Shown here piece after piece: positions 10,418-22,200 of a stretch of 64,000 bases of DNA. The stretch is from the NCBI RefSeq assembly GCF_907165205.1, contig NC_058189.1, positions 69,835,815 through 69,899,814 on the forward strand, given 5' to 3'. A program made the position numbers and the translations under genes. The notes below the pieces were generated by a model. It did not search any database. It was not told the origin of the DNA and saw only the letters and a program-made list of their open reading frames with translations. This DNA comes from Coccinella septempunctata (taxonomy: Eukaryota > Arthropoda > Insecta > Coleoptera > Coccinellidae). Position 1 is the first letter of the stretch. Each line of letters begins with the position of its first letter.

Positions 10418-11637
10418 TACTCCATTCACTTTTATTTTATCAGTCGGTTAGCCATGGAAATTTGACACATTTCACTCTGTATAGTACGAAAAAGTGGGGG
10501 TTATGACGCTTGTCAAAACATTTTTGGGTTTTGAATCAACGCTATGTTGCCCGTTCTACGTGAAAGTTTCTGTTATTAAGTATTTTATCACAATGTCGAA
10601 TCTCTTCGGAAAATATGTGACGAACATAATTGAAGTTTATACAAACTGATTGAAGGCATACCAAATCCAGTTATTTGCATGGAAAATACAAGAGATCAGT
10701 ATAATATCATAATATGCACTAGCTTGAGGAGAGTTAATGTACTTTGTCTTGTTTGGCTGAAGTTTGAATACGTTACATCAGTTGTAGATTTCAAAAATAT
10801 TAACCCGAAGATAAAATGAATATGTTGCAGTTGTTGGGAATGGGTATCTCCCGAAGGAATTAACAGATAATTACAAGAATGTTAAATTCTTCAACAAAAA
10901 TCGTCTTGCATCAATATAAGTAAAAGGAATTAAAGGAAGTTTCAATCAAGATGAACTTCATCTTTGAACAAAAGTTTCACATGAATGAACAATTAGCAGG
11001 ACAACTGGCACGTATTTGTGTCTGTTCATCTTAATGCATTGAGATAATAATAATAATTAGGTATTAATTGGTACCTCAAGACATTTACAATGTATAGGAC
11101 AAGTCAAATGAAAAAATAGAAAAATCAATTTTCGGGAACTTATTCTACGATGACATTCATCGAAAATCCTGTAGTAGACTTGTCGCATTATTCACTCAAA
11201 CATTAAATTCTCAAATGCCACCACTTTTTTGTGTCTCCCAATAGAAGGAAATTCTTTGTCATCCTCTTCATTCACAATCTTTCTGATTGTGGAAATATTC
11301 AGCTGAAATACAAGTCGTTTAGATTCAGATGAAACATTATATAAATTCTCTTACATTGAATATGTTCGCTACCGTCTGACGTATTGTAGATTTGAGAATA
11401 TCAGGGTATAACTATTTGAATGAGCGGACCTGAATTCTAAATAGCACTTCCTGACATCCTGTCTCTTTTCTCAATCACTTTCGGCATTTTCGTAATAAAA
11501 ATTGATATTAGTTGTGGCAACGGCGTTATGACATTAACGACATTTCATGAGTGCCAACCTTACTCGGTTCTAGTTACAAAAACTTGAGAAAATTATTTCA
11601 TGGCCAACCGACTGCTAAAATAAATGTGAATGCAGTA
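10418..11637 (-). mobile_element. TIR39 DNA transposon derivative, copy 1
   Basis: Bounded by a 39-bp inverted repeat beginning TACTCCATTCAC and containing CAGTCGGTTAGCCATG; TA flanks both ends (10416-10417 and 11638-11639). Copies occur at 30258-31152 and 43068-44234. It holds a decayed helix-turn-helix coding relic on the minus strand (about 11235-11490), split by a GT-AG intron of about 52 nt. No catalytic domain is readable. The TA target and HTH suggest the Tc1/mariner/IS630 superfamily, but that is tentative. Confidence 0.75.
11235..11400 (-). pseudogene. split helix-turn-helix transposase relic, copy 1
   Basis: Reading the minus strand across a GTAAGA...TTTCAG intron gives RQTVANIFNLNISTIRKIVN followed by EEDDKEFPSIG. 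VANIF-STIRKI fits a helix-turn-helix. The same split occurs in the 30-kb and 43-kb copies. The frame stops a few dozen codons later, so this is an eroded N-terminal fragment. Confidence 0.45.
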
Positions 11638-11639
11638 TA

Positions 11640-12506
11640 CCTTAGGAATCAAATTTGACCGGTACCGCGTAGAGCCTTTGGGCCGCTGTAGGGCCATCAT
11701 CGGTCAGTTCTACCGGCCTTAAACGCCTCGAGATCTCGGCAATACGATACCCGATAAATTATCCTCGGAAATTAGCGTAATTGAAAGTCGAAATGCACGT
11801 TATTAACTGCCTGGCGTTCACTACAACAACCCCCGACCAGGCGGCGGCTATACTAATACCGAAACGGTTTTCGATATTTACGAGTATTACTCAGTTGTTT
11901 AGCAATCAAATATGTATTGTGCGATAAATGAGCATTTTATGGCGGTTGACGGGTACTTACGTGTTTTGCCGTGTTGAGCAATGCCGTTCCATTGTTTGCT
12001 TTTATGCCGCGCCGCCGTACCGCAACAGCGGGGCATTGTTAATGACTGCTGAAAAATCGACGTGGAGGAATTCTCGGCCGTTTGTACCGCTCGCTGTTAA
12101 TCATAGTTGCTAGAAACTTTTTGTCTCCCCATAAAGTCGAATTAGAGAAGTATTCAACTGCATGTAATCGCGCTGTGGGATTGCCTATTTTTGAAATACT
12201 TCATAACCTGCAAAATAACGCGACAAACAAGAGTGGAGGGAAGGTAAAAAGAATTAACAGAAACGAAAACAACGTTTCATTTACGGATAACAAAACAGAT
12301 GACTCAGACTGAAAAGGACGCTTGGCGAGAAAGAGCCATCAGCTCCAGCGAAACTATGGGAAGCAAATTATGATATTGAGGCATCGTAGGATAGGCAGAT
12401 CGTTGTCTGCCGAGCCTCTGCCTAACCTTAGAAGTACTGAGCCGACAATTTGACTTCAGTTTGGGCGCTTAGCATTTTATTTTCTCTGGAAAATTTTACT
12501 ATTATA
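11640..12506. other. GC-richer unique stretch, no gene recognised
   Basis: CpG-containing sequence unlike the surrounding repeats. Frames are at most 76 codons (12082-12312, plus) and unrecognised. It could be ancestral intronic or regulatory DNA. Confidence 0.4.
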
Positions 12507-12688
12507 CGGGGTGAGTCTTTGACTCGTTCAAATATGTTAACAGTAGATTCTTGAGGTGAAAAGAAACACTTTCCTCCTATACCATTCTTTTCTATTCGGC
12601 CCTGTTATAAAGATATAGCCATTTTAAGTTTTCATAATGAGCTGTGCCAATCCTGGAAAAACAAAATTATCTTTAGAATAACTAGCTA
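12507..12688 (+). mobile_element. MITE-G, 5' part interrupted by a Tc1-like element
   Basis: Starts after TA (12505-12506) with CGGGGTGAGTCTTTGACTCG and follows the MITE-G consensus until AACTAGCTA. There the Tc1-like element starts at a TA (12687-12688). In intact MITE-G copies the sequence continues AAATCTGTGACAC, so this is a clean nested insertion site. The other half of the MITE is not found downstream. Confidence 0.75.
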
Positions 12689-13902
12689 CACTGCGCAAAA
12701 AAATTAACGCACATTCTGAAAATCTCAATTTCAATGAAAGTTAACTCTACATTGACTTTATAACTTATTTTTTATGTTCTCTCGGGAAGGTTTTGAACGA
12801 AACAAGACACATTAAATGGAGGAAAAATTCAGGATTTCCCGAATCTTATGTGAAAGAAAAGAAATGAACAATTTTCAAAATACTGAAATGCTGATAAGTG
12901 ATTTAATACTTGGTATTTCCACCCCTTGCGTTAATTACAGCTCGGCAACTCGGCGGTTCATACTCAAAATGAGTGATCTTAAAATGTTCTGATCTAATCC
13001 TTCCCAGATTTCTCTGAGTTGGATTCCTAAGTTATTAAGAATAGCTGGATGATTTTCTGAACTTCTCAGCCTTCTATTGAGGTTGTCCCAAACCTGCTCA
13101 ATCGGATTGAGATCTGGACTTCTAGCTGGCCATTCCATTCGAGAGACTTCAACCTCTTCAAGGTACTCCTGAACGATGCGCGCACGATGGGGTCTGGCAT
13201 TATCGTCCATAAAACTGAAATTTTCACCAATGTATGGAGCAAATGGCACTACATGCTCTTCAAGAATGTTCCTTATATACTTATCAGCATTCATAGCGCC
13301 ATTATCAACGACCACTAGGTCTGTGCGAGCAGTCAAAGATATTCCACACCATACCATAATCGATCCTCCCCCGAAACCAGTAGTATCCAGGAAATTGCAC
13401 TGAACATATCTTTCATGTGGACGTCTGTATACAAGGGAACGTCGATCACAATGGTAGAGGCATAATCTAGACTCATCTGTGAAGAGAATTCTTTCTCAAT
13501 CGGCTTCTTCCCAATGGATATGCTCTCTCGCAAAATCCAAACGCGCCCTTCGATGGGCTGGGATAAGAGCTGGGCCTGTTGCCGCGACACAAGGCCTTAA
13601 ATCATATTCTCTGAGGCGATTTCTTATTGTCAGAGTGCTAATTTGCACCTCATGAGTTTGCTCAAGCTGAATTTGAAGGAGGCGAGCGGTTGCAAACCGT
13701 TGTATCAACGAAGAAACTCTCAAGTAACGTTCTTGAATGGCAGTTGTTACCCGTGGTCTACCCTGTCCTGGTCTTCGGACATCATACCTGTCTCCCTGAA
13801 TTGCTGCAACATTCTGGACACACTTGTATGGGAAACTCCAAACCTTTCTGCAATTCTTGTGTATGTCCACCCTTCTTCTCGCAAAACTACCGCTTCGGCA
13901 CT
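12689..13902 (-). mobile_element. Tc1-like element copy A, truncated and broken
   Basis: Begins with the family terminus CACTGCGCAAAAAAATTAA. It carries transposase sequence on the minus strand in several frames: about 13870-13496, 13590-13333 and 13357-12935. These still show MDDNARPH and SPDLNPIEQVW. The N-terminal dozen codons, the 5' leader and the far inverted repeat are missing (similarity stops at about 13902). Frame shifts make it nonfunctional. Compare the intact copy at 59823-61349. Confidence 0.85.
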
Positions 13903-14896
13903 TCGGCCCGCGAATTGATTGTGAATGCAGCTTTAGAGATTGGTCTTTTTCTTAGGTATTACATAGTTCCCAGTAACTGTGCATAAACTCACGATAATAA
14001 AATTGTAGTGTGCTATAGGTTTTGGCAGGGCAATTTGGCTGATTCGAGTCACTTTCACTGACTCTGTCGTGATTCGTGGTTGGGGCCTTACGATAATCGT
14101 ATCAGGCATTAGAGCCTGTTGTGGGCTTCGCAGGTCGAGATTAGACAGAGGCATCCTCGTGGGCACCTCGAGACGGTCGTGTTGACTAGCCATTAACTCG
14201 ATCGTCCAGTCTTCTAGCTATCTATTGTTGCCGAACTACGGAGCCTATTACCGGAGTTTATTACGCATTCAGAGCTCGATAATACGTCGTTAACGGGGGG
14301 TTATTTTATAGACGAAATGATTGTTGCAGATAGCCGGTGGAGGCGCGTGCAACTAGAAGACATGAAGATATTCTTTTTTTAATTTTCGCGCGCCTCGGGC
14401 TCACGTCAGTCCATGCCGCAGACGATTCCTCTCGTGAGATTGGACGTGAAGCGGAGGAAATTGCTGTCTAGATTCCGATCTACAGGTTGTTTCACGGAAA
14501 ATATTGGATATCTCTGTTCAGTAGATATGACCAACTGAATTTTGGGATTTGTGTGACTAGGAAAAAGCCTGTCGGCTGGTAGGCACGGATTAGTCTCCTC
14601 AAAATATACGGAGATAAAACCAGAATTTCTCCTGATGGAAGGGCCAAATGCGAGCGATTCTCCGACCAATGCATGATGATTGCTGAGGAAAATAACTCCA
14701 GACGTCTCTTATTGAATAAGATCATCCCCAGGTTTGGCGTCAAAAACAAATCGACAAGTTTCTGTATCTCACCCTTGATGGCCTTCTTGTAGCTCAAAAA
14801 TTCCATTTCCGACTAGTTGCATTGTGCTTCAAGTCGCACTCGTGGGATGTTAGTGTAATTTCTTCTTCAAATATCATACAAAAATAGTATAGGACC
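13903..14896. other. unique stretch, no gene recognised
   Basis: Includes GC-richer DNA at 14040-14460 and a 104-codon minus-strand frame (14492-14806) with no recognisable motif. I do not call it a gene. Confidence 0.4.
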
Positions 14897-15475
14897 AACG
14901 CAATTCAGCATCACGAGCATTCTGGAAGATCAAGGACAGAGTGTATCAAAATCATGACCTCAATCTGAAGACCCAGACAGCTATTTACAAAGCAGTGGTC
15001 CTCCCAACGCTTCTTCTCGGACGCGAAAGATGAACGCCTACAGGCGACACATTAAACAGCTTGAACAAACGCAATAACGTCCTCTAAGAGAAATAATGCA
15101 CATCAGATGGTTCCACAAAGTTTCAAATGCAGAAAGTCTTGCAGCGCGTAAGTTGTATAACAATTGAGACTAAGGTAACTAGGTCCCGACTCAGATGGAG
15201 CGGCCACATTCTGAGGATGCAATACACAAGACTCCCCAAAATAGCTCTGTATAGCGAATTCACAGAGGGAGCTCGGAAACCAGGAGGCCACTATAAGCGG
15301 TTTAAGGATACATTTCAACAATCCGTAAAATCAGTTAATGCCAATCATCTATAGGTCACAGTTGGGTATCTTCAGTCACATGAGGGCACACAGTCGCAAG
15401 TAGCCCTAAGAAATAATAAGTTTGATCGCACCGATAGCTTTGTTTTTCGAGTCTTTTTGTAGATTTATTCTTGGT
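14897..15475 (+). pseudogene. LINE reverse transcriptase C-terminal fragment 3
   Basis: Same family as 8231-9305. The translation includes KDRVYQNHDLNLKT, then RLRWSGHILRMQYTRLPKIA and EFTEGARKPGGHYKRFKDTF. The segment corresponding to the cysteine finger is deleted and only the end (GLSSVT-like, then the AHSRK region) remains before a shared 3' UTR. Frame shifts near 15030 and 15130 break it. Confidence 0.7.
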
Positions 15476-16540
15476 AATTGTATCGGATTTTTTCTTATCA
15501 ATTCAACTATGTCTCTGCAAGTTTCGGGTAATATCTCGAGTCGATAAAATCCGGATTTCGAATTTCGTACAAATCTCGGATCTGAACGTGTGAGCAAACC
15601 GTCTGCAGTCCAATCAATATTCTTGCATCTAAGATCTTATGATCCCGATATAACAGTAGATTCTCACCTCTGTCTGAGCGAGCGAGGCATATTAAACGCG
15701 GCATACGACCGGTGGCAGGAGGCCATATAATTTGCCATTATACGTTTGACATGTTTTGATATAAGCCCATATGATGGCTACCGTGAATGGTGTTTCCACG
15801 CAGGTAATAGATGTAAACGTCGCGTAGAATAATGCAATAAATTACAACCGGCAGTTCGACTGTGATTGCCTATATTATTCACTGGCATTTTTGGTATTAC
15901 TCGTTTCATCATTAATTCCAATCGAGGTATATTATAGATCGGTTTCTGTATTATTAGATTTTAGAATAGGAATGGAGAATTCATCATATTAAATCGCAAA
16001 TTTTATAATTTTGTTTGAATGACTCTACATATATACTGAAAACTAATAGATTTAGACTTATTGACGAACAGTTTTTGATCAGATCCCATTCTGCCTCAAA
16101 AAGAATCCATTTTCAGGAAAGGTTGATAGTCCAAATTTGCCGTTAAAGTTCGTTAATGGACCCAATTCGCTCGATGCGTTCGGAGTTATAGACATACCAC
16201 TACTACACAAGAAAATATCATATGCATTATCTCATGTAATGAATCGAAATTGAAAATTCCTGCCTTTTCGAAGAATGAGCATATGGCAAATAACACCAAT
16301 TAGATTATGAAGTATGAACACCTAATCTCATCTAAGGGGAATTCCTTCCTCATGAGCAGCTGAACAAATTATGGCTAGAGCAGACTACAGCTAGTTAAAA
16401 ATCCTATCTTCGAACAATGATATCCTTCAGACCATGAAATCATATATTACTTCTCTGATTTTTACAGCTACATGCTATTGTTGTCCGATATCTAATGGCA
16501 GATGTTGGAAGAGATTGTGGCCTTCATTAGTGGTTAAGCA
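15476..16540. other. no gene recognised
   Basis: Short frames only (65 codons at 15507-15704 on the minus strand). No repeat family from elsewhere in the window was recognised here. Confidence 0.4.
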
Positions 16541-17132
16541 ATGGGGAATTCTCCTCAGTTTGGGTTATCACTGCATATGCAAGTTTAAACTGAATAATTA
16601 TGAGTTCAATTCATGATTTCTTCAAATTCACCGCGTAAACTATTCGAAATCATCCTTCAAATATGGGGTTTTAAAATTTAATTCGTTTTGTGCGGAGTTT
16701 AAGATTTGGCAACAACGCATACAAGACAATGATAAGAACAATGTCCGATCAGCTTGTTTATAAAATAACAGCTGTTGATCTACAGGCGCCTACTTACTGG
16801 CAAGCTTCAACTGCAACCGGTCATAAAAATCCCATAAAATTTTACGACCTTCCTCGTTCGTCGCAGACTTCATAGACAGCCATCTTTGTCTATCTCATCA
16901 AGATAATGCATTTGTTGTCCTTTACTATCAAGGCATATCTCAGTCGATGTTGCCAGCTTGTAAAATTCTCACAAAATGCTTTAAACTTTAAATACCCATT
17001 CTTATTTTTAATTTTTAAGTGCTTAAAATCATTTTTTTTTTTGGAAACGGTTGAAATGGTTATTTCAAAATGTGACGTTTCCAAGATATTTCATAAAAAA
17101 CACATCATTTTCGTCAGAAGGAGTATTCCCTA
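16541..17132. repeat. dispersed repeat R3, copy 2
   Basis: Starts CAATGGGGAATTCTCCTCAG and aligns with 6811-7345 throughout. It has about 45 bp extra near 17055-17100 (around GTGACGTTTCCAAG) compared with copy 1. No open frame is conserved between copies. Confidence 0.65.
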
Positions 17133-18544
17133 TTATCTTCGCAGTTATTGACGATATTGTGAAAACAAACATTTTCTGAATTTTTCACTCATCTGTAATG
17201 TCACATTTCCCATTCCTGAAGAAATTCCATTGGGGCGTAGAAAGAGGATGAATCTTCAGATGACCTGGTGACAGAATGACTGGCCATTGCTAGCCAACGC
17301 AAAAAAATGTTTGCAGAATGGTGTTTATAAGAACTGCTGAGCTGTAGACATAATAATAAGAAGCTAAAATAGCTTTGAATAGAGCCACAACAGGTCTTAA
17401 GATCGCAGTCCAAGTCCACCCCTCTGAAAATCTACAATCTAGGGTGGGACAAGCAGCATTCGGATCATGCATCTTTATTGAAATGAGTTGAAACAAACGA
17501 ACGTTTGTTACCTACCCATACCGTATTCTTCCGCGATATCAGATATCGGTCGAATGTTGTCATTATTATGTATGAACCCGATTCGAATGCCCATCGCACC
17601 TAATGCAACTCCTTATTCAGGTATTTTATGAGTAGGACTCGTGCGTTTAGGTCTTCTCGGCGCCATCAAAGCGTGGGCTTTCCATTCGGAATTTTCGACG
17701 CGTATAGAATCACACACGTGTAATTCGATACAAATGGTGCTTATCCGTGGCGGTTGAGTAACTTAATTTGAATCTTATTCCGAGGCGCTGTACAAATATT
17801 ATATGGTCCTGCGGTATTTATTTAAGGACGGGTTGGTACGCCCACAGACGGTCGCCCGAATGACGTTAATCAAACAATCGGGTACCGCTTTGTGGTTTCG
17901 ACCATATGTTTTCCTCAGAAACGGACAGGTGTTTTACACAAACTATCATTGTTCAAAGCGCATACAAAATAATCTCTGCCGTTTTCTTTCCAAAATTCTG
18001 AGAGACTTTCGGCTGTCAAGCCCATTTGTAAGATCCGAGAATTCTCTACCAAATTTTGGTAAGAAAACGTCAGAGATCATTTTGTGTGCAACTGAACAGT
18101 GAATTCTACCGAAAGTGCGTATGTAACGGTAAAGAATTCACGGCGCATGAATTCTCAAGTAAACCCTCTAGAGAATTCTCGGCTGTTGTAAACGGGCTTT
18201 ACAAACGGGCTTTAGTTGAGAAGAGCGCCTTATGGAAAGCTCTGGAATTTTCTTTGCGATGGTTAAAAATTGGCTGGGTTTTATTGAAATTCTGGAAGAG
18301 AGTTGAAAAGATTAAAATTCAAAGTGTTCTCACCAATAGCGAAGTTGCGAACTCGTTTCAAGATTATTTTGACCTAAAAGTTATTATACATTACCATATT
18401 TCAGAAATTTTTCAGTTACAGTGAATTGAAAATCATTTAACTTGAAAAATTATACGATTTTCCTAAAATCAGTGTTCGAACCACGACACGTGTTTCGCTA
18501 TCACAAAAGCATCTTCAGGAGGTTGAAGGAAGACTGGTTCATCT
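17133..18544. other. unique stretch, no gene recognised
   Basis: Contains a 122-codon plus-strand frame (18056-18424) and a 99-codon one (17803-18102) that overlap in different frames. Neither resembles a known protein, and neither shows convincing splice sites. Confidence 0.4.
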
Positions 18545-19327
18545 AGCAATTTTTAGTTTTTTTTCCAACATCAGTATTTTGGGAAATAAATCACTTTTGG
18601 TGGAAAATTTCAGAATATTTGGTCAACTTTGAAGTGCTGTGACAGCCAGAAAAAAGCGTACTGGAGGAAAGCTGATTTTTTTGGTTATAGATTGATCCTT
18701 TACGAATGGAAATGTCCTATTTTTATTCACCTATCGCGAACATTTCAGATTTTATGATTTTTTCCGCGAGGGTTCAAAATTTCGGATTTACCGTCGACCA
18801 TCACTTGAAAAATAATCCTTCTAGCAAAAATCTGTTTTCATAATCGTAATCTACGCCCTCGAATTAGTCAACAGTAAAAATTTGGTTTTGATCGGAGCAA
18901 AAAAATTTTTTTTACGAAAAATCGCAATTTTTCCATACATATGTATGGAAATTTTGCCAAAAAATAAATTTTCTCCGATCGCCACCAGAATTGAACCACT
19001 GATTAAATCGGGGGCGTAGATTACGAATATGCTAACAGATTTTTGCTAGAAGGATTATTTTTTGAGTGATGGTCGACGGAAAATCCGAAATTTTGAATCT
19101 TCGCGGAAAAAATCATAAAATCTGAAATGTTTGTAATAGGTGAATAAAAATTGAAGATTTTCATTGCTAAAGGATGAATCTATCAGCAAAAAAATCAACA
19201 TTTGTTCAGTACGATTTTCCTGGCTGCTGCAGCACTTCAAATTTGACCAAATTTGCTGAAATTTTCCACAAAAAGTGATTGATTTCACAAGATACTGATC
19301 TTGGAGAAAAACTACCTGTGATCTCAG
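18545..19327. repeat. long foldback (inverted repeat about 290 bp per arm)
   Basis: The left arm (about 18545-18843) and right arm (about 19031-19327) are inverted complements with scattered mismatches. For example, TCAGATTTTATGATTTTTTC (18749) pairs with the stretch at 19102-19121. The centre holds a perfect 20-bp palindrome at 18931-18950. The inner 190 bp are also partly palindromic. A transcript through it would form a long hairpin. No coding sequence or flanking duplication was established. Confidence 0.8.
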
Positions 19328-20212
19328 ATCTCGAATCTATTTAAAAAATGACCCGGGTCGATATAGATAAAAAAATAAACGACGAACGTATAAAAGCCAG
19401 GCGCATTCGGCAATTTGTCATTACGTAGCTTCTGTGTTAGTAAACGTGTCATAAAAGTAAGTTGTTTCGACAACGTTCGATTATTAAGTCAGGACATATT
19501 AAAATTTTCATTCATATCAAATTGTACACACTGACAAATGTCCACAAGTAAGTGTAAAACAGTGTTTTTACTCTTTCGACCATATCCTTCAAAAATCAAC
19601 ATCTACTTTCCAAGGTCGCGTCTTGAAGCAAACATTTTTTATGATCTCGGAACGTTCTTTCAATCTGGTTATCTGATAATGAAATTAAAACGCCATACCA
19701 ACAAAAAACCTTTCATTTACGAACCGCGTTCGTAATCACGAAAGCGTTGACCTCGATTTATCGACCGGCGCCAAGATGCCTTCTCACCGACACGAGTTAG
19801 TCCCCCCTGTGCAAATCGCCCGTGAAACGAATCTCCGTGCATTCCGCTTTGACGACATGACTCCCACGGAATCCATTGTCATTCTTTCGCGACCTACAAC
19901 TGCTATCCGATGTGCGAGAATCGGCACGGTCTATCGACCATTTGACGATCTGGTACTCGCGACAGTATGAGGCTGTCTTCGGGTAAACTCGAAGGCTTTT
20001 TCGACGGTCCAAGTTTCTGTAGCAACACGACAAATGGGTACTTCCACCAGGCGCAACTTGGTATTTTTCGTTATATCTAAATTTTACCGAATGCTCGTTA
20101 GCTTGGTCGATGCTGACGTTTGTCAGTTTGACATAAGTGAGGTCAGAGATTCAACTCGTAGAGCAAAGAGTAACGCGTTTGAGGGAAATCAGATTGGGAG
20201 AACCACTGCTTT
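19328..20212. other. unique stretch with a candidate promoter
   Basis: Holds the TATA/initiator pair at 19389-19423 and a GC-richer patch (19740-20040) with overlapping frames of 64 and 78 codons on opposite strands. None is recognised. Confidence 0.4.
19389..19423 (+). promoter_or_regulatory. candidate TATA plus initiator core promoter
   Basis: TATAAAAG at 19389-19396 is followed 31 bp later by TCATTA, whose A is at 19420. This matches the insect initiator TCAKTY in five of six positions and has ideal TATA-Inr spacing. Downstream an ATG (19538) is followed at once by a good donor, ATGTCCACAA|GTAAGTG. That resembles the tiny first coding exons of many insect secreted or cuticle genes. No further exon could be identified. 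Confidence 0.25.
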
Positions 20213-20690
20213 ATAAACAGCTGTCTTGGTCTTCAGATTGAGGTCGTGATTTTGAAACACTCTGTCCTTTAGCTTCCAGAATGCCCGTGATGCCGAAATA
20301 CACGGTTAGCCCTAGTATTTATGAAGCTTCCCCAACGTATTCTAGAGTTTCATCCTCCAGACTTAGCAGGATTTTGGTGAAGTCAATATTGAGTCTAAGG
20401 CCTAAAGCTTCGTATAAATATTTATAGGTGTCCAACATTATCTGTAGATCCTATGGGCTGCTAGCGATAAGTGCGCAGTCGTCTGCACACTGGAGTACCG
20501 TGATAAACTTTGTACGGGTTTTTACTCTGAGGACCTTCAGGTTAAACAGGCCTCCATCAAATCTGAATCTTATTTCAACACCTCTTACAGGCATACTCAT
20601 GTCAGCAATTATCGAGACAGCTATGGCGAAAATATTGAACTATTTGAATTAAGGCACTAACACGCAGCCTTGTTTCATTCCAGAGTTGGT
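20213..20690 (-). pseudogene. LINE reverse transcriptase palm fragment (YADD region)
   Basis: Minus-strand translation gives SGMKQGCVLVPQLFNIFAIA (template-grip region), then FITVLQCADDCALIA, the catalytic ADD motif, then LGLRLNIDFTKILLSLEDET. It continues into the KDRVFQNHDLNLKTKTAV segment shared with 8231-9305. It is the upstream part of the same LINE family. A stop after ALIASSP and other breaks show decay. Confidence 0.75.
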
Positions 20691-20714
20691 TAAGTAATAG
20701 ATACAATTGATCTA

Positions 20715-21597
20715 GGGGAGACTAGGGAGCATTGATACATGGGGAGGCTTGATACAGGCTTATATCCGCGATCTGTAGCCGTTTTCAAAAGTATTATACT
20801 AGTGAACACTATTCTTTGACAGAGGGCATTGCGTGACGTTAATATGTAAGGCTAACAGTAGTTTGTTTGTGAAATATTCAACGAAGAGTGTTTCGAGGTG
20901 AGAAATTGTAAGTTTTTACTCAAGTTACCTAAGGGTTTTATGATCATGCATTAATTCTTCGGCATAAACAAACATTTCACTGGGAAATATGCATAAAACT
21001 ACTCAATTTGAAGTTTTATTCGCTTTTCAAAATATATGGGTATAAGATGAAAACATAAATCACTTTAAAAATTGCTTTCAGGGAGGTTTGAGAAATTTGT
21101 CGTGGGGAGGCCTGATACATGTATAATCTTCAAAAAATATTCCGTAGCTAGTTGGATAGGCCTACATGAAGGCGTCTTCACCATCCAACATATCAAAGGG
21201 ATTTTTAAAAACCGTACAATCCCCATGTATTTAACGAGGCCGACTTTTCCTGTGTGGAAGTGACTAACTGACAATTTCCTGATTTTTCTACACCTATAGG
21301 ACCAAAGCAAGCCAGTATCATTGCTGACCTACCTACTGAGCTGAATAATCCTCTCGATTACTCTCCCAGTACATCGTATCAATCCTCCCATATGTGGGGA
21401 GGCTTGAGACAGTTTGCATGTTTTTGTGTTCAACGTTCTGTACAGAATAAGATGTTTATGTTTTGCGACTTCTATATTTATTTTGTTGAACGATTAATTG
21501 AAGAATTATATAATATAAGAAAAGTCCTGCTTCTTCATATAATTCCGTTTCCAGAATAAAAATTCCAAAAAACGTATCAACCCTCCCCAGTCTCCCC
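20715..21597 (+). mobile_element. pogo-like nonautonomous element, copy 2 (complete, 883 bp)
   Basis: Begins GGGGAGACTAGGGAG and ends CTCCCCAGTCTCCCC. These are imperfect terminal inverted repeats, flanked by TA on both sides (20713-20714 and 21598-21599). The motif TTGATACATGGGGAGG or close variants recur in both orientations at the ends and inside (near 20741, 21106, 21380, 21395 and 21574). Only a transposase C-terminal relic is carried, so it would need a helper. Confidence 0.75.
21123..21375 (+). pseudogene. pogo-type transposase C-terminal relic, copy 2
   Basis: One frame reads VFTIQHIKGIFK. After a shift near 21205 the next gives NPHVFNEADFSCVEVTN, a stop, then GPKQASIIADLPTELN. This follows the order GI-P-NP-F-DF-VTDRP and later a K-S-I-LTDTP-like block, known after the DDE domain of pogo/Tigger transposases. 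The match is from memory of the family pattern and is degraded. Confidence 0.5.
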
Positions 21598-22200
21598 TAC
21601 TACTTTTCCTTCCGAATATAAGAAATTTTGCTATTCTTCTGTGGTACAGTTGTGGTGCTCTAAACTCCAAGCAAATCGATCAGTTAGGTGTATAACTCTA
21701 GTCATCTGGTAAACTGATAAATTCTCCTGTTGCTTGTGAAAATGGTGAAGATCTGGATGTGTTCCGCCTGGATTCCTTTAATCCATGTGAACTGTCTTGA
21801 TGTTCCCCAGTTTAACTAAATTCTTGCATAAGTTCCCTCGAAATACTCTCGCAGTACGTCAATGGTTGCAGCATACTGAGTTATACCATATAAGTTCGGT
21901 TTCGTTCTACAGGATTTGTAAATCACCATCAAGATCGACGTGAGTCGCTAAGCCGATAAGAAAACACGGAACATCCTGCGATGCAGAAAAAACCTTCCGT
22001 TCCTCTTCTCCTTGTTTGTCGCCGCCATATTGCCGCGGTTCACAGAGCGATCGCTCGTCAACCATAGAGATCGAAGCCGCCGATAAGCGACTTCGGTATT
22101 GGACAAACGTCGTACGTGTTTCTCGACACTTTCCAATGTCAGCGTTGAATTGCATCGGCTTAATTATCGTTACGAGGGATTTTCCGACGTTATCGAATGT
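21598..22200. other. flank of the LINE, no gene recognised
   Basis: A CpG-richer patch at 22005-22200 abuts the 3' end of the LINE. It has only short overlapping frames. The sequence TCGAATG at 22194-22200 may be one copy of the LINE target duplication. Confidence 0.4.

Noticed and set aside
15600..15704. Minus-strand ATG frame ending CAGACAGAG|GTGAGA, a possible first exon
   Set aside because: Only a dozen codons, a weak donor and no promoter or homology. Too little to annotate.
18056..18424. 122-codon plus-strand frame
   Set aside because: Overlaps another frame in a different phase, and neither resembles a known protein.
20213..21597. Idea that the LINE palm fragment and the pogo-like copy form one composite element
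   Set aside because: The pogo-like copy has its own termini and TA duplication, and the LINE fragment ends before it. They are merely adjacent.
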